Positions 6,335-15,710 of a stretch of DNA of 34,269 bases are shown in pieces (the stretch's first letter is position 1; each line of letters begins with the position of its first letter). The DNA is from Acidobacteriota bacterium (GTDB taxonomy: Bacteria; Acidobacteriota; Terriglobia; Terriglobales; Acidobacteriaceae): contig JABCZC010000045.1 in assembly GCA_013289875.1 (NCBI GenBank), forward strand, positions 1 through 34,269. The letters run 5' to 3'. Position numbers and translations under genes: made by a program. A model generated the notes under the pieces. It had not been told where the DNA came from and made no database searches. It was given only the letters and a program-made list of their open reading frames with translations.

Positions 6335-8929
6335 TCACTCCCCGCGCAGCGCCTCCATCGGCTCCACGCCCGCCGCTCGCCGCGCGGGCAGCGCCGCCGC
6401 GAGCAGGGCAACTGCTCCGAGAACGAAGGTCGTAGTTACGAGGACGAGCGGGTTCCATTCCTTTACGCCGAAGAGTTCGGCCGCCATGAAATGGCCGGCG
6501 GCAATGGCTGCAGGAATGCCTATGAGCAGGCCGAGACCGACCTGGAGAAATGCGCCGCGCACCACCATCTTCTGCACATGAGCGCGGTTAGCGCCGAGCG
6601 CCATGCGAATGCCGATCTCGGTGGTGCGCTGGGCGACGGCGTAGGCGGTGACGCCGTAGAGCCCGACGGCGGCCAAAGCGAGAGCGACTAATCCGAAGAG
6701 CGAAGTCAACTGCACGATCATCTGCTGCTGGCTAAAGCCGAGATCCACCTGCTGCGCCAAGCTCTGGAAGCGCGTGATCATCAGGTTCGGATTGATCTCC
6801 TGAAGTGCGGTGCGCACGCGTCCTTCCAGCTCCGGCGGTGCCGTGCCCCTGGTCTCAATTTCCAGTGAACTCATATAGTGCGTGGCGGTGAGGAACTGCG
6901 CGTACAGCGACACATCCGCCGTGGAGGCGGGCAGTTGCGGCCACTGCCAAGACGGAAGGAAGTACATGGGGTGGCCCATTTCCTGCGGGTCGCTCGGTGG
7001 CCAGTACTGCGCATTCTCGACCACGCCGACGATGGTGTACATTCCGGGGGTCGACGCATCCCAGTCGCCAAAATGCGCGCCGATCGCATGTTGGCCGTGC
7101 AGATATTTTTGGACGAAGGCCTCATCCACAATGGCCACGTTTGCGCCCGTGCGGTTGTCGCTGTCCAAAAACGCGCGACCCTGCAGCAGCTTCGTTCCGA
7201 TGGTTGTGAAATAGCTGGGGCTCACACGAACCCACGAGGCCAGATTCACGTTCGAGCCGGGCGGCGGCGTGGGCTGGCCTTCGACGTACACGTCTTCGCT
7301 GCGGTTGTCGCCGTCCATCGGGCTCCACCCGGACCACGCGACATGCGAAACGCCGGGGATGGAGGAGAGCGAGTCGTTGAGACGCCGATAGAAGCCATCA
7401 AGCTGGTCCGGCTGCAGGCCCGCGGTCTGCGCATTGATCTGGACGATGGTGCGGTGGGCAGTCTGAAAACCGAAGTGCTGATGCTCGAGCTTGTTCAGGC
7501 TGAGAATGAGGAATCCCGCTGCGCACAGCAACACCACGGATACGGCCGCCTGTGCCACGACTAGTCCTTTTTGCGCGAGAGTGGTATGGCGTCCGGTCGA
7601 GCGGTTTGCTCCTCGTAGAGCATCGATAGGATCGGCGTGAGCAGCGAGCCACGCCGGCGCAACGCCAAATAGGAGGCCGGTGAGCAACGAGGCGGCAAAG
7701 GCAAACGCCATCACCACCGGCGACGGCCCCGCGCTGATGCTGATGGGATCGTGCTGGAAGGCGAGATGGAGAATGAGCCTCGCTCCGCCCCAGGCAACCA
7801 GCACACCGGCCAGTCCGCCGAGCATGGCCAGCAGAACGCATTCGACGAGCGCGCGCTGTACCAGGCGGCGGCGTGAAGCGCCCAGCGCAGTGCGGACGGC
7901 GGTCTGCTGACGCTGCGTGACTGAGCGCGCGAGCATGAGGTTGGCGAGATTCGCGCAAGCGATAAGCAAAACGAAACTGGCGATCCACATCAGCAGGTGC
8001 AGGTCGTCTTTGTACTGGTCCTGCATGCGCTGCACACCACCACCGCCCGAGGTCAGGCGGAGGTATTGCTTCGGAATCAGCGGGCGCTCGGAGGCAGGCA
8101 GGTTCGCCAACGGGCTTTCCAGAAATTCCTGGAGCTCGACCTGCATCCGCGCCTGAATGGCCGCAGGCTTTGCGCCGGGCGCGACGCGCCCGATGAGGTT
8201 CAGCCACTGCATATCGCCGCGCTCCATCAGGTCAGCGTCGATGGGCCTGATCGCGGGCACCAGGTTGATAGGCAGCCAGAAGGCGGGCGGCGTCGGGCTG
8301 AGGCGCTCGCTGTAGAAGCCGGGCGGCGCGATGCCGACGATGGTTACTGGCTGACCGTTGATGGTCAAGCTCGAGCCGATAACCGAGGGATCGCGGCCGA
8401 ATTCCTGCTCCCACGTCTGGAAGCTGATCACCGCAACCGGCGCTTCGCCCTTCTCGTCGTCGGAGGCGCGCAGCAGGCGACCCGCATACGGGCGGAGGCC
8501 GAGGGTATCCAAGGAGTTTCCGGAGATGAATTCGCCGTACCAGGGTTGCGCGGGATGATCACTGCCCGTGCGGCGCACCGCCATCTCGTGATCCGACGAT
8601 TCAAACGCGGCGAGGCTGGCGAAGCCGGGAGTGTGGTCTCGGAACTGCTCGTACTGTCGGTAAGAGAAGAGCGACCAGTCGTACACGGGATCCTGGTAAT
8701 CGGGTAGACCTCCGTTCATGCAGCACTGTTCGTTGTCGCCGACACGCAGGAGGGTCGATGGATCCTGGACTGGCAGTGACCGGAGCAGCACGGCGTGCAC
8801 CAGGGTAAAGATGGCCGTAGTGGCTCCGATGCCGAGCGCAAGGGTGAGGACGGCGGTGAGGGCGAAGCCGGGCGATCGGCGCAACTGCCGCAGTGCATCT
8901 CTAAGGTCAGCCAGCATATGGGTTAACAC
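6335..8929 (-). CDS. ADOP-type ABC transporter permease (MacB/FtsX family)
   Basis: About 864 aa with the architecture of acidobacterial duplicated permeases: an N-terminal LRDALRQLRRSPGFALTAVLTLALGIGATTAIF helix, a MacB-like periplasmic core, a first FtsX block (LLIACANLANLMLARSVTQRQQ...RTALGASRRRLVQRALVE), a second periplasmic domain, and a terminal FtsX block (LTSLFGLVALALAAVGLYGV...RTTEIGIRMALGANR) ending RRAAGVEPMEALRGE. It lies in the inner membrane and probably works with an ATPase encoded elsewhere to move lipids, peptides or toxic compounds. GTG 8929 is chosen because GGAGGAG sits 10 nt upstream; ATG 8917 also fits. No ATPase or PadR regulator gene lies beside it. Confidence 0.9.
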   Translation of the reverse strand: MLTHMLADLRDALRQLRRSPGFALTAVLTLALGIGATTAIFTLVHAVLLRSLPVQDPSTLLRVGDNEQCCMNGGLPDYQDPVYDWSLFSYRQYEQFRDHTPGFASLAAFESSDHEMAVRRTGSDHPAQPWYGEFISGNSLDTLGLRPYAGRLLRASDDEKGEAPVAVISFQTWEQEFGRDPSVIGSSLTINGQPVTIVGIAPPGFYSERLSPTPPAFWLPINLVPAIRPIDADLMERGDMQWLNLIGRVAPGAKPAAIQARMQVELQEFLESPLANLPASERPLIPKQYLRLTSGGGGVQRMQDQYKDDLHLLMWIASFVLLIACANLANLMLARSVTQRQQTAVRTALGASRRRLVQRALVECVLLAMLGGLAGVLVAWGGARLILHLAFQHDPISISAGPSPVVMAFAFAASLLTGLLFGVAPAWLAAHADPIDALRGANRSTGRHTTLAQKGLVVAQAAVSVVLLCAAGFLILSLNKLEHQHFGFQTAHRTIVQINAQTAGLQPDQLDGFYRRLNDSLSSIPGVSHVAWSGWSPMDGDNRSEDVYVEGQPTPPPGSNVNLASWVRVSPSYFTTIGTKLLQGRAFLDSDNRTGANVAIVDEAFVQKYLHGQHAIGAHFGDWDASTPGMYTIVGVVENAQYWPPSDPQEMGHPMYFLPSWQWPQLPASTADVSLYAQFLTATHYMSSLEIETRGTAPPELEGRVRTALQEINPNLMITRFQSLAQQVDLGFSQQQMIVQLTSLFGLVALALAAVGLYGVTAYAVAQRTTEIGIRMALGANRAHVQKMVVRGAFLQVGLGLLIGIPAAIAAGHFMAAELFGVKEWNPLVLVTTTFVLGAVALLAAALPARRAAGVEPMEALRGE

Positions 8930-9303
8930 AGGGGGGTGTCTCCTCCAAGGTGGGGCGGTTGCCCGCAACAGTTCTTCTTCAATGGATGCACGCCGCGCGC
9001 CACAGTGATCCGGCGTTATCCGGCTGAAAACGAAGGGCTCAGAGGGTGACGCCAGACGGGCGGCCGTCCATTGGGAGACGGCGCCGTTCGAATCTGGACA
9101 GCAGGCTGGGTTTCTCCGCAGAGCTTCCTTCAGCGAGAAAAGTCAGCGGCCGAATCCTCGTCGGACGCCGATCCTGTTAGACATATTGCAGGTGAGAGGT
9201 GCACGTCAGTCGCTGCTTCTAGGTGAACTTCCTGCGAGCAAACACCTCGCTGGTTCTGCCCCGCGCAACAAGGTGAAAGGCTGTCTTCCCCAGGTCCTTC
9301 ACC

Positions 9304-9504
9304 GTGGCATTTGCACTGACTCGGGTAGGCCATGTTACCAACGCCGAAGCGTTTCCATGGAGCGAGCCGACTGAGCTAAACCAACCGCTGGAAATCGCTT
9401 TTTACAATGGCACTTTGCACATCGCCGACAGGGCGAACGGAGTCATCCCTGAAGTGAACTCGACGACGGGCGATATCTCGACAGTTGTAGGAGATTGGTT
9501 GTGA
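9304..9504 (+). pseudogene. Remnant of an NHL-repeat (beta-propeller) protein
   Basis: A 66-codon frame ends in LHIADRANGVIPEVNSTTGDISTVVG, a recognisable NHL repeat (compare the usual IADTGNNRIRKVD..G.ITTVAG). Full NHL propellers are several hundred residues and are secreted in this lineage; here only about one repeat survives between stops, without a plausible start. I read it as debris of a larger gene. Confidence 0.5.
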
Positions 9505-9578
9505 AACCCAGGAGGTAAGTTCTCGGTTCAATCCACATTTGTCTTGCATCGCGACGATAAGCTCGCTCGGGAATTCTA

Positions 9579-9600
9579 AATAAATACTGAATAAATAGTG
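9579..9600. repeat. Tandem 11-bp direct repeat, AT-rich
   Basis: AATAAATACTG at 9579-9589 is followed immediately by AATAAATAGTG at 9590-9600, differing at one base. The element lies about 170 bp before the DUF4331 start, in the only strongly AT-rich spot of the region. One-turn spacing suggests a regulator or polymerase contact site (inference). Confidence 0.4.
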
Positions 9601-9767
9601 ATGCCGCGTAAATCCGAAGTGCTCCCCCCCTCGTAGTGAATAACAGTTTCGATCAATCAAGGCGGACACGCCTGCCGCGGGTGTGGTCTGTCCAAACGCC
9701 TTGTCTTTCGCTTGCAGCATGGCCAGAGCTGCCGTGTCAGAGGCAGCTCATTCTAAGGAGACAACCG

Positions 9768-11348
9768 ATGAAATGGTATCGAAATTCCTTTGCACTCATG
9801 GTGAGTGCTGGAATGATCGCGTCGACCGGCGCTTTCGCTTCCAGCCACCGTGAGGCGCCTATCACTGCTCTGGATCACAAAGCAGACATTACAGATGTGT
9901 ATGCATTTGTGAGCTATGGCCCTAACCAGTCGCCTAACACCCCTGGTTCTAAAGTCACGATGATTCTCAATGTAGATCCGTTGTTGGAGCCGGCAAACGG
10001 TCCAAACTGGTTTCCTTTCGACCCCAACATCCTCTATGAAATCCACATCGACAACGACCACGACGCGAAGACCGATATAGCATTCCAGATTCGCTTCCAG
10101 ACGCAATATCAAATCCCAACCATTCCCGTGGGGCTTGCGGGCATTGGAGACAATGGCGCGAATGCGCCTGGAACCTCCACTCTCGTTGTCCCTCCTCAGA
10201 TCCGCGATTTCAATAACCCAGGCTTGAATTTGCGGCAGACTTACACCGTCACCATGGTCAAGTATCGGAAAGACCGCCACCATGACGAGGACAGCGATGA
10301 CGACATCGTGGAAAGCGTCGAACTCAAGAACGCGGATGGTTCTCCATTTTTTGCCCTGCCAACCAACAATGGGCCGCGCACGATGAACTATGACGATCTG
10401 TTCAACGCTGCGACCTACCACCTGAACAATGGGATATCCGTTTTGGCGGGGACTGTAGACGATCCATTCTTTATCGATCTGGGAGCCACCTTCGATACGG
10501 TCAACTATCGTACGCTGGCCAGCGGTGTTCCGGGTGTGCTGACGGACGCGGAGGATGCGGCAAAGCAGAACTTCGCTTCGGACACCGTTTCCGGCTATGC
10601 CGTCAACACCATCGCGCTCGAAGTACCGATCGAGATGCTCACCAGTACCGGGAAAATTGAAGCGGCCAATTCGCCCGCCGCGACGATTGGGATCTGGGGT
10701 ACGACCTCCAGGCCGCGCGTCACAGTCCGTCATTCTCCCAACCCTGCAACCAGCTTCGGTCCCTATCGCCAGGTGCAGAGAATGGGGAACCCGCTGATCA
10801 ACGAACTGGTGATCGGCATCGGTTCCAAGGATCGCTGGAGCATGGACCAACCGAAGAATGATATGCAGTTTGCCAACTTCTTTTTGGACCCCCCTATTGT
10901 CCACATTGTTGCAGCGATCTATGGCGGAGCGTTGACCGTGCCCGCGGCTCCCCGCACCGATCTGTTGCCCCTGGTTACGTATGCGGCTCCGATCGCGGCG
11001 GCGGGAACCCCCGCCGGCCCTATCGCCGATCTGCTGCGGCTCAACACCGGGGTGCCGCCGACACCGTTGGCCTCGGCCAGCCGCCTCGGACTTATCGCAG
11101 GCGATGCAGCCGGCTACCCCAATGGACGGCGTCTTTTCGACGATGTCGTGGACATTACACTGCGCGTCGCAGTCGGCGGCGTTCTACAGACCAGCTTCAA
11201 CAAATTCCCCAACAACCGGCTCGGAGACGGGGTCAACGTGAACGATGTGCCCTTCCGCACAGAGTTCCCATACCTGGCAGACTCACCGAGCGGTCGTAAC
11301 CGCCGCCATATCGATCCAGGCGAACCGGGCGGAGGGCCCATCAACTAA
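9768..11348 (+). CDS. Secreted DUF4331-domain protein
   Basis: A 526-aa protein with a Sec signal peptide (MKWYRNSFALMVSAGMIASTGAFA) followed at once by SSHREAP, the hallmark of the mature N-terminus of DUF4331 proteins. It continues with TDVYAFVSYGPN, VTMILNVDPLLEPANGPNWFPFDPNILYEIHIDNDHDAK and, near the end, NRLGDGVNVNDVPFRTEFPYLADSPSGRN, all typical of the family. An acidic/His segment (DRHHDEDSDDDIVE) suggests metal binding. ATG 9768 has AAGGAGA 6 nt upstream; the frame is open further up but that part would bury the signal peptide. It is the first gene of a cluster ending in two Ni/Co transporters. DUF4331 has no established activity; an envelope or periplasmic role tied to metal handling is inference. 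Confidence 0.85.
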   Translation: MKWYRNSFALMVSAGMIASTGAFASSHREAPITALDHKADITDVYAFVSYGPNQSPNTPGSKVTMILNVDPLLEPANGPNWFPFDPNILYEIHIDNDHDAKTDIAFQIRFQTQYQIPTIPVGLAGIGDNGANAPGTSTLVVPPQIRDFNNPGLNLRQTYTVTMVKYRKDRHHDEDSDDDIVESVELKNADGSPFFALPTNNGPRTMNYDDLFNAATYHLNNGISVLAGTVDDPFFIDLGATFDTVNYRTLASGVPGVLTDAEDAAKQNFASDTVSGYAVNTIALEVPIEMLTSTGKIEAANSPAATIGIWGTTSRPRVTVRHSPNPATSFGPYRQVQRMGNPLINELVIGIGSKDRWSMDQPKNDMQFANFFLDPPIVHIVAAIYGGALTVPAAPRTDLLPLVTYAAPIAAAGTPAGPIADLLRLNTGVPPTPLASASRLGLIAGDAAGYPNGRRLFDDVVDITLRVAVGGVLQTSFNKFPNNRLGDGVNVNDVPFRTEFPYLADSPSGRNRRHIDPGEPGGGPIN

Positions 11349-11361
11349 GTCATCCACCACC

Positions 11362-11393
11362 GAGGCTGCGTAGGACGATTTCCGCGCAGCCTC
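11362..11393 (+). other. Intercistronic hairpin
   Basis: GAGGCTGCG at 11362-11370 pairs perfectly with CGCAGCCTC at 11385-11393 (9 bp, 14-nt loop). No T-run follows, so it is not a standard terminator. It could attenuate or protect the transcript between the abundant secreted DUF4331 product and the downstream TPR and transporter genes. Confidence 0.5.
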
Positions 11394-11424
11394 ACCCTAC
11401 CTGCCCAAGGCCAAGGAGATGTCT

Positions 11425-12699
11425 ATGAAAAAGATCTGTCTTACCGCAACCGCGTTTCTTTTGGCGCTCTTCGCGCACGGCCAGTCACCTTTTAGGGGAC
11501 TGACGCCCGCCCAACAGCAGATTGCCTGGTCGCAGGCAGCCATTCAGACAAACCCTGATAAGGCCCAGCCGTACAACGACCTCGCACTCGGCTATATCCG
11601 ACGCGCCCGCGAAACCGGAGACAACTCTTACCTGAATCAGGCGGAAGCCGCGCTCAAGGACTCGGCTAAGCGGGTTCCGGGAAACCTCGAAGGCGAAAAA
11701 GCGCACGCCATGATTCTTCTGGGGCACGATCAGTTCGTGGAGGCCCTGCAGTTCTCCAGGAAGCTGAATCAGAAAACGCCGGACGACATTCTTACCTACG
11801 GCTTCATCGCCGATGCAGCGACAGCGCTGGGCGACTATGCCGAGGCCGAACAGGCAACGCAATGGATGCTGGATCTGCGCGAAGGAAATATCCCGGGGCT
11901 CTTGCGCGCGGCCCGCCTGCGGGTCATCTACGGCGATACAGACGGCGCCCTGGATTTCTATTCTCAGGCCTACCAGCAGATTCCTCCCACGCAAACGGAA
12001 GACCAGGCGTGGACCCTCACGCAGATGGCGGAGATCCAGCTTTCAACCGGTCATCTTGATGAGGCTGACAGTCTTCTTCGCTCGGCCCTGCAAAAATTTC
12101 CCGGTTATTATCTGACACTTGAAGCGGCCGCTCGGGTCGAGACCGCGCGGCATCATTACTCGCAGGCTCTGGACCTGCTACGTCAGCGGGACGACGGCTC
12201 AGTCAGTCTGAGTAGTCTTTATTTCCTGGCACTCACCCTGGACCGCGCTGGCGACTCAACGGCCGCCAGCGCTTACAAGGGCTTTGAGCTCAAGGCTCTC
12301 AATGCGACGAACGAAGCGGTCAATGCAAACAGGCAGCTCGTTCTGTATTACCTGGGTCGCGGAAACAAACCGGCGGAAGCTCTGCGAATTGCAGAACAGG
12401 AAGTGAGCAGGCGGCATGATGTCTTTACACTGGACGCCCACGCCTGGGCGCTTTGCGCGAATAGTCGCTATGGCGATGCCAAAAAGCAGATCGACCCGGT
12501 CCTCGCTCTCGGCATTCGTGATGCCGCAATTTTCTACCACGCTGGGGCGATCGCCGAGAGACTTGACGACTACGCCGATGCCGTCCGCTATCTGAATCAG
12601 TCGCTCGAATTGAATCCTGAGTCAGAGGTTGCAGTGGAAGCCCATGACGCCCTCGCGAAGGCGATCGCTGCCTCCGCAATGGCTTCGAACAAGCGATAA
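11425..12699 (+). CDS. Secreted tetratricopeptide-repeat protein (first of a paralogous pair)
   Basis: 424 aa with a short signal peptide (MKKICLTATAFLLALFAHG) and TPR-like helical pairs through most of the chain, for example NDLALGYIRRARETGDNSYLNQAEAALKD, FIADAATALGDYAEAEQATQWML and FYHAGAIAERLDDYADAVRYLNQSLELNP. ATG 11425 is preferred over 11419 because AAGGAG then lies 6 nt upstream. TPR proteins are scaffolds, so no catalytic role is expected; this one should act in the periplasm. The C-terminal part (SRRHDVFTLDAHAWAL...IFYHAG) matches the next gene, so the two arose by duplication. Same direction as, and 76 bp after, DUF4331. Confidence 0.8.
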   Translation: MKKICLTATAFLLALFAHGQSPFRGLTPAQQQIAWSQAAIQTNPDKAQPYNDLALGYIRRARETGDNSYLNQAEAALKDSAKRVPGNLEGEKAHAMILLGHDQFVEALQFSRKLNQKTPDDILTYGFIADAATALGDYAEAEQATQWMLDLREGNIPGLLRAARLRVIYGDTDGALDFYSQAYQQIPPTQTEDQAWTLTQMAEIQLSTGHLDEADSLLRSALQKFPGYYLTLEAAARVETARHHYSQALDLLRQRDDGSVSLSSLYFLALTLDRAGDSTAASAYKGFELKALNATNEAVNANRQLVLYYLGRGNKPAEALRIAEQEVSRRHDVFTLDAHAWALCANSRYGDAKKQIDPVLALGIRDAAIFYHAGAIAERLDDYADAVRYLNQSLELNPESEVAVEAHDALAKAIAASAMASNKR

Positions 12700-12719
12700 G
12701 CGCAAGAGTGGAGACGAAA

Positions 12720-14045
12720 GTGACCAAGAAAATCGCAATCCTGTTGTTCGCTCTCGTCCTGGCGCCCGGTGCTTTGCCGGCACAGAACGAGACCACCGAT
12801 GCACTGATCAAAAGCCTTGCAATCAAGGTGAAAATGTATCCCGGCGACTACAAGGCCTATGCCGGTCTGGGTGCGGCCTACTTGCAAAAGGGCCGGGAGA
12901 CAGGTGACTCCGCCGATTACGAGTTAGCAAAGGCAGCTCTCAGTAGATCGCTTGACCTGATGTCGAATGATCCCGCCGCCGCATTTGCGATGACCCAGAT
13001 GGCAGCCGCCTGCATGGCAGAGCACCAGTTCGACCAAGCGTACATCTGGGCGCAGAAGGCGCTTGCTGTGGGTTCGGGAGACCCTTCACCCTGGGCCATC
13101 GCGGGCGATGCGCTCGCGGATATGGGCGACTATCAGAATGCAGCCGATGCGTATTCCATGCTGAAAACGGTCTACGGTTCAGAGGATGAACAGCAGGCTA
13201 TTTTGTACCAGCGTGACAGCCGCATGTCTTATCTCCGCCTGGTCGCGGGCGATGCGCAAGGAGCAATTCAGCTTATGCAGGGCGCGGTTCAGACTGCAAC
13301 CGCAATGCACATGCCCGCGGAAAACATTGCCTGGAGCGATTACCAGCTTGGCGAGGAGTACTTCCAGACTGGCGACATCGCACACGCCGAGCAGGCCTAT
13401 CTTGCTGCGCTGCGGCTGTACCCCGGCTACTATCGGGCGCTTGCCGGACTCGCCAAGGTGCGTAGCTCCGCGGGCAACTACCGCGCAGCGGCAGCGCTGT
13501 ATGACAAAGCGATTGCTGCGGTCCCATATCCCGAATACGCCGCTGCATTGGGTGACGTGTATCGGGCGATAGGGGATTCGAACAAAGCCCAAAAGGAATT
13601 CGACCTGGTGGAGTTCATCGGTCACCTGAGCGGGATCAACAAACAGATCCACAATCGCGAACTTGCCTTGTTCTATGCGGACCACGGCATCAAGCTCGAC
13701 CAGGCAGTCGTGCTCGCCCGGAGAGAGCTCGAAGTTCGTCATGACGTCTACACCTGGGACGTGCTCGCGTGGGCGCTCTTCACAAATGGCGAATCAAAGG
13801 AGGCGGCCGCAGCCATGTCCAACGCTCTTAGCCACGGGACCAAGGACGCGCAGCTGTTCTTTCATGCCGGAATGATCTATGCAGATCTTGACGATTCCCT
13901 ACAGGCGCGGGCGTTCCTGCAGCAGGCACTGGCGATCAATCCGCACTTTCACCCGATCTACGCGGAAACCGCTCGTCAGACCCTCGCGAACCTGTCCACT
14001 AAGACCGGTTCGTCGCCAATCCAGGAGGCGGCAAATGCAAGGTGA
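12720..14045 (+). CDS. Secreted tetratricopeptide-repeat protein (second of the pair)
   Basis: 441 aa from GTG 12720 (alternative in-frame GTG at 12708), with signal peptide TKKIAILLFALVLAPGALPAQ. TPR units include YAGLGAAYLQKGRETGDSADYELAKAALSRSL, WAIAGDALADMGDYQNAADAYSML and EEYFQTGDIAHAEQAYLAALRLYPGYYRALAGLAKVR. The C-terminal block EVRHDVYTWDVLAWALFTNGES...LFFHAGMIYADLDD parallels the preceding protein. It starts 20 bp after that gene and overlaps the transporter start by 11 bp, which indicates one operon with translational coupling. Likely a periplasmic scaffold acting with DUF4331 or the transporter (inference). Confidence 0.8.
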   Translation: MTKKIAILLFALVLAPGALPAQNETTDALIKSLAIKVKMYPGDYKAYAGLGAAYLQKGRETGDSADYELAKAALSRSLDLMSNDPAAAFAMTQMAAACMAEHQFDQAYIWAQKALAVGSGDPSPWAIAGDALADMGDYQNAADAYSMLKTVYGSEDEQQAILYQRDSRMSYLRLVAGDAQGAIQLMQGAVQTATAMHMPAENIAWSDYQLGEEYFQTGDIAHAEQAYLAALRLYPGYYRALAGLAKVRSSAGNYRAAAALYDKAIAAVPYPEYAAALGDVYRAIGDSNKAQKEFDLVEFIGHLSGINKQIHNRELALFYADHGIKLDQAVVLARRELEVRHDVYTWDVLAWALFTNGESKEAAAAMSNALSHGTKDAQLFFHAGMIYADLDDSLQARAFLQQALAINPHFHPIYAETARQTLANLSTKTGSSPIQEAANAR

Positions 14046-15660
14046 GAGGATGCTGCCGAAGAACCGCGCAGTGGTCGCGACTCTGATTGCGCTAATCATA
14101 GCCATTTTCCCGGCTGCATCCTTCGCACATCCGATGGGAAACTTCAGTATCAACCACTATTCGGGGATTGCGATCCAGGGCGATTCCGTGGACGTTCTCT
14201 ACCTGATAGACATGGCAGAGATTCCAACGTTCCAGGAGATGCAGGAGGCCGGACTGAGCGGCCATCCGGACGATCCAAAACTGCAAAGTTACTTGATCGC
14301 CAGGTCCGGTGCGTTTGCGTCCGGGCTAAATGTAGCTGTAGATGGGAAGAATGTCTCGCTTCAGCCGGTCTCGCGAAATGTCATCTTCACTCCCGGAGCC
14401 GGCGGCCTGCCGACGATGAAGTTCGGTTTTGTTTATCGCGGGAAAATCGCCTGCAAATCGGACGGATGCCGGCTGACCTTTCTGGATGCCAACTTTCCCG
14501 GCAGGGCAGGATGGAAAGAGGTCGTTGCCGAGGCTGACAGAGGCGCAGTCCTCATTAACAGCACCGTACCGGATCATGATCGCAGTGGCCAACTCACCAA
14601 CTATCCGACCGATCTTGTGAATAGCCCACCGCAAACGCTGGATGCCTCGATCAGATTTGCTCCTGCGGTCCCTGCATCAACCTCGAGCACATCTGCAGCG
14701 ATCGCGCGGGTTCCGTTGGCCCTTCACTCCCCGAAGAAAGCCGGCAGCGCTGCAGTTGCTGCCGCGCAAAGCAGAGTACCGGATACTGCCGCGCCGTCTG
14801 CGCGGCAGCCCGGCATCGACATCACGCCCAATCGTCAACAGACTCCGCGCAACGCGTTCACGCAACTCATCGCCTCGCAAAAAATAGGATTTGGTATCAC
14901 ACTCCTTGCGGCCTTCATCGCTGCTGGGCTTGGCGCGTTGCATGCATTGGAACCTGGACACGGCAAAACCATCGTCGCGGCTTACCTGGTGGGATCGAAG
15001 GGTACGGCGTGGCATGCCTTCCTGCTTGGATTGATTGTGACCGTCACCCACACGGCGGGCGTGTATCTTCTTGGAGCCGTCACCCTTTACGCGCAAAAAT
15101 ACATTCTTCCGGAAAAATTGTACCCATTCCTGGGTGTGTTGTCGGGCATTCTCATTGCAGGCATGGGCTTCTACTTATTCTTGCAGCGATATGCCGGCGG
15201 AGAACTCGGCCATTCTCACGGCCCAGGCGGGCACAGCCACGGATCCCTCTTCCGTCTGCCACTGAGAGGCTCCACTAATGTAACTGCGGCTATTACATAT
15301 CCTCCGGCGCTGGTATCGAGAGGATCGATGCCCGCGCGCCAGCTGCTGGTACTCGGAATCACGGGCGGCGTCGTGCCTTGCCCCGCCGCGCTGGTTGTCC
15401 TGCTCAGTGCAGTGGCCCTTCATCGAGTCTTGTTTGGCCTCTTCCTGATCCTGTCTTTCAGCCTTGGCCTTGCCGTCGTGTTGATCGTCATGGGAATGGT
15501 CGCGGTATATGCAGGCCGCCTGATGTCGCGTGTTGCCACAGATGGACCTCTCATCCAGCGCTGGTTGCCCTTAGCCTCGGCACTCATGATCACGGTTCTC
15601 GGTGCCGTAATTACTGTTCGTGCCCTGATGGCCGCGGGCATAGTACAAATTCACGTTTGA
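14035..15660 (+). CDS. NicO-family nickel/cobalt transporter with a large periplasmic N-terminal domain
   Basis: 541 aa. After a signal-type segment (VVATLIALIIAIFPAASFA) comes AHPMGNFSINHYSGI and a ~200-residue beta-rich extracytoplasmic domain, then an Ala/Ser/Pro linker (about 215-275), then the NicO membrane domain. The membrane part carries HALEPGHGKT at residues 303-312, a RcnA/NicO metal-site signature, VTVTHTAGVYLLG, a His-rich loop (GHSHGPGGHSHGS, about 391-403) and GGVVPCPAALVVLLSAVAL. Members move Ni2+ or Co2+ across the inner membrane, many of them outward; direction is not decided by sequence. ATG 14035 has AGGAGG 6 nt upstream and overlaps the TPR gene; an upstream open frame to 13879 is a shadow. 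Confidence 0.88.
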   Translation: MQGERMLPKNRAVVATLIALIIAIFPAASFAHPMGNFSINHYSGIAIQGDSVDVLYLIDMAEIPTFQEMQEAGLSGHPDDPKLQSYLIARSGAFASGLNVAVDGKNVSLQPVSRNVIFTPGAGGLPTMKFGFVYRGKIACKSDGCRLTFLDANFPGRAGWKEVVAEADRGAVLINSTVPDHDRSGQLTNYPTDLVNSPPQTLDASIRFAPAVPASTSSTSAAIARVPLALHSPKKAGSAAVAAAQSRVPDTAAPSARQPGIDITPNRQQTPRNAFTQLIASQKIGFGITLLAAFIAAGLGALHALEPGHGKTIVAAYLVGSKGTAWHAFLLGLIVTVTHTAGVYLLGAVTLYAQKYILPEKLYPFLGVLSGILIAGMGFYLFLQRYAGGELGHSHGPGGHSHGSLFRLPLRGSTNVTAAITYPPALVSRGSMPARQLLVLGITGGVVPCPAALVVLLSAVALHRVLFGLFLILSFSLGLAVVLIVMGMVAVYAGRLMSRVATDGPLIQRWLPLASALMITVLGAVITVRALMAAGIVQIHV

Positions 15661-15710
15661 GCAGCGTGTTCCGTCGTAAGGCAGAATAGTTCGGATCAGA
15701 AAGGATCTTT

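Larger units (their letters stand above)
8930..9767. other. Gene-poor stretch between ADOP and DUF4331 genes
   Basis: About 840 bases with no intact gene. The content I can support is an NHL-repeat remnant (9304-9504), an AT-rich tandem repeat (9579-9600) and the ribosome binding site AAGGAGA before 9768. The promoters of the divergent ADOP and DUF4331 genes must lie here, but no consensus -35/-10 pair is convincing. Confidence 0.5.

Noticed and set aside
6275..8707. Long forward frames across the ADOP gene
   Set aside because: They are antisense shadows of a high-GC coding gene; the reverse frame carries all the family motifs.
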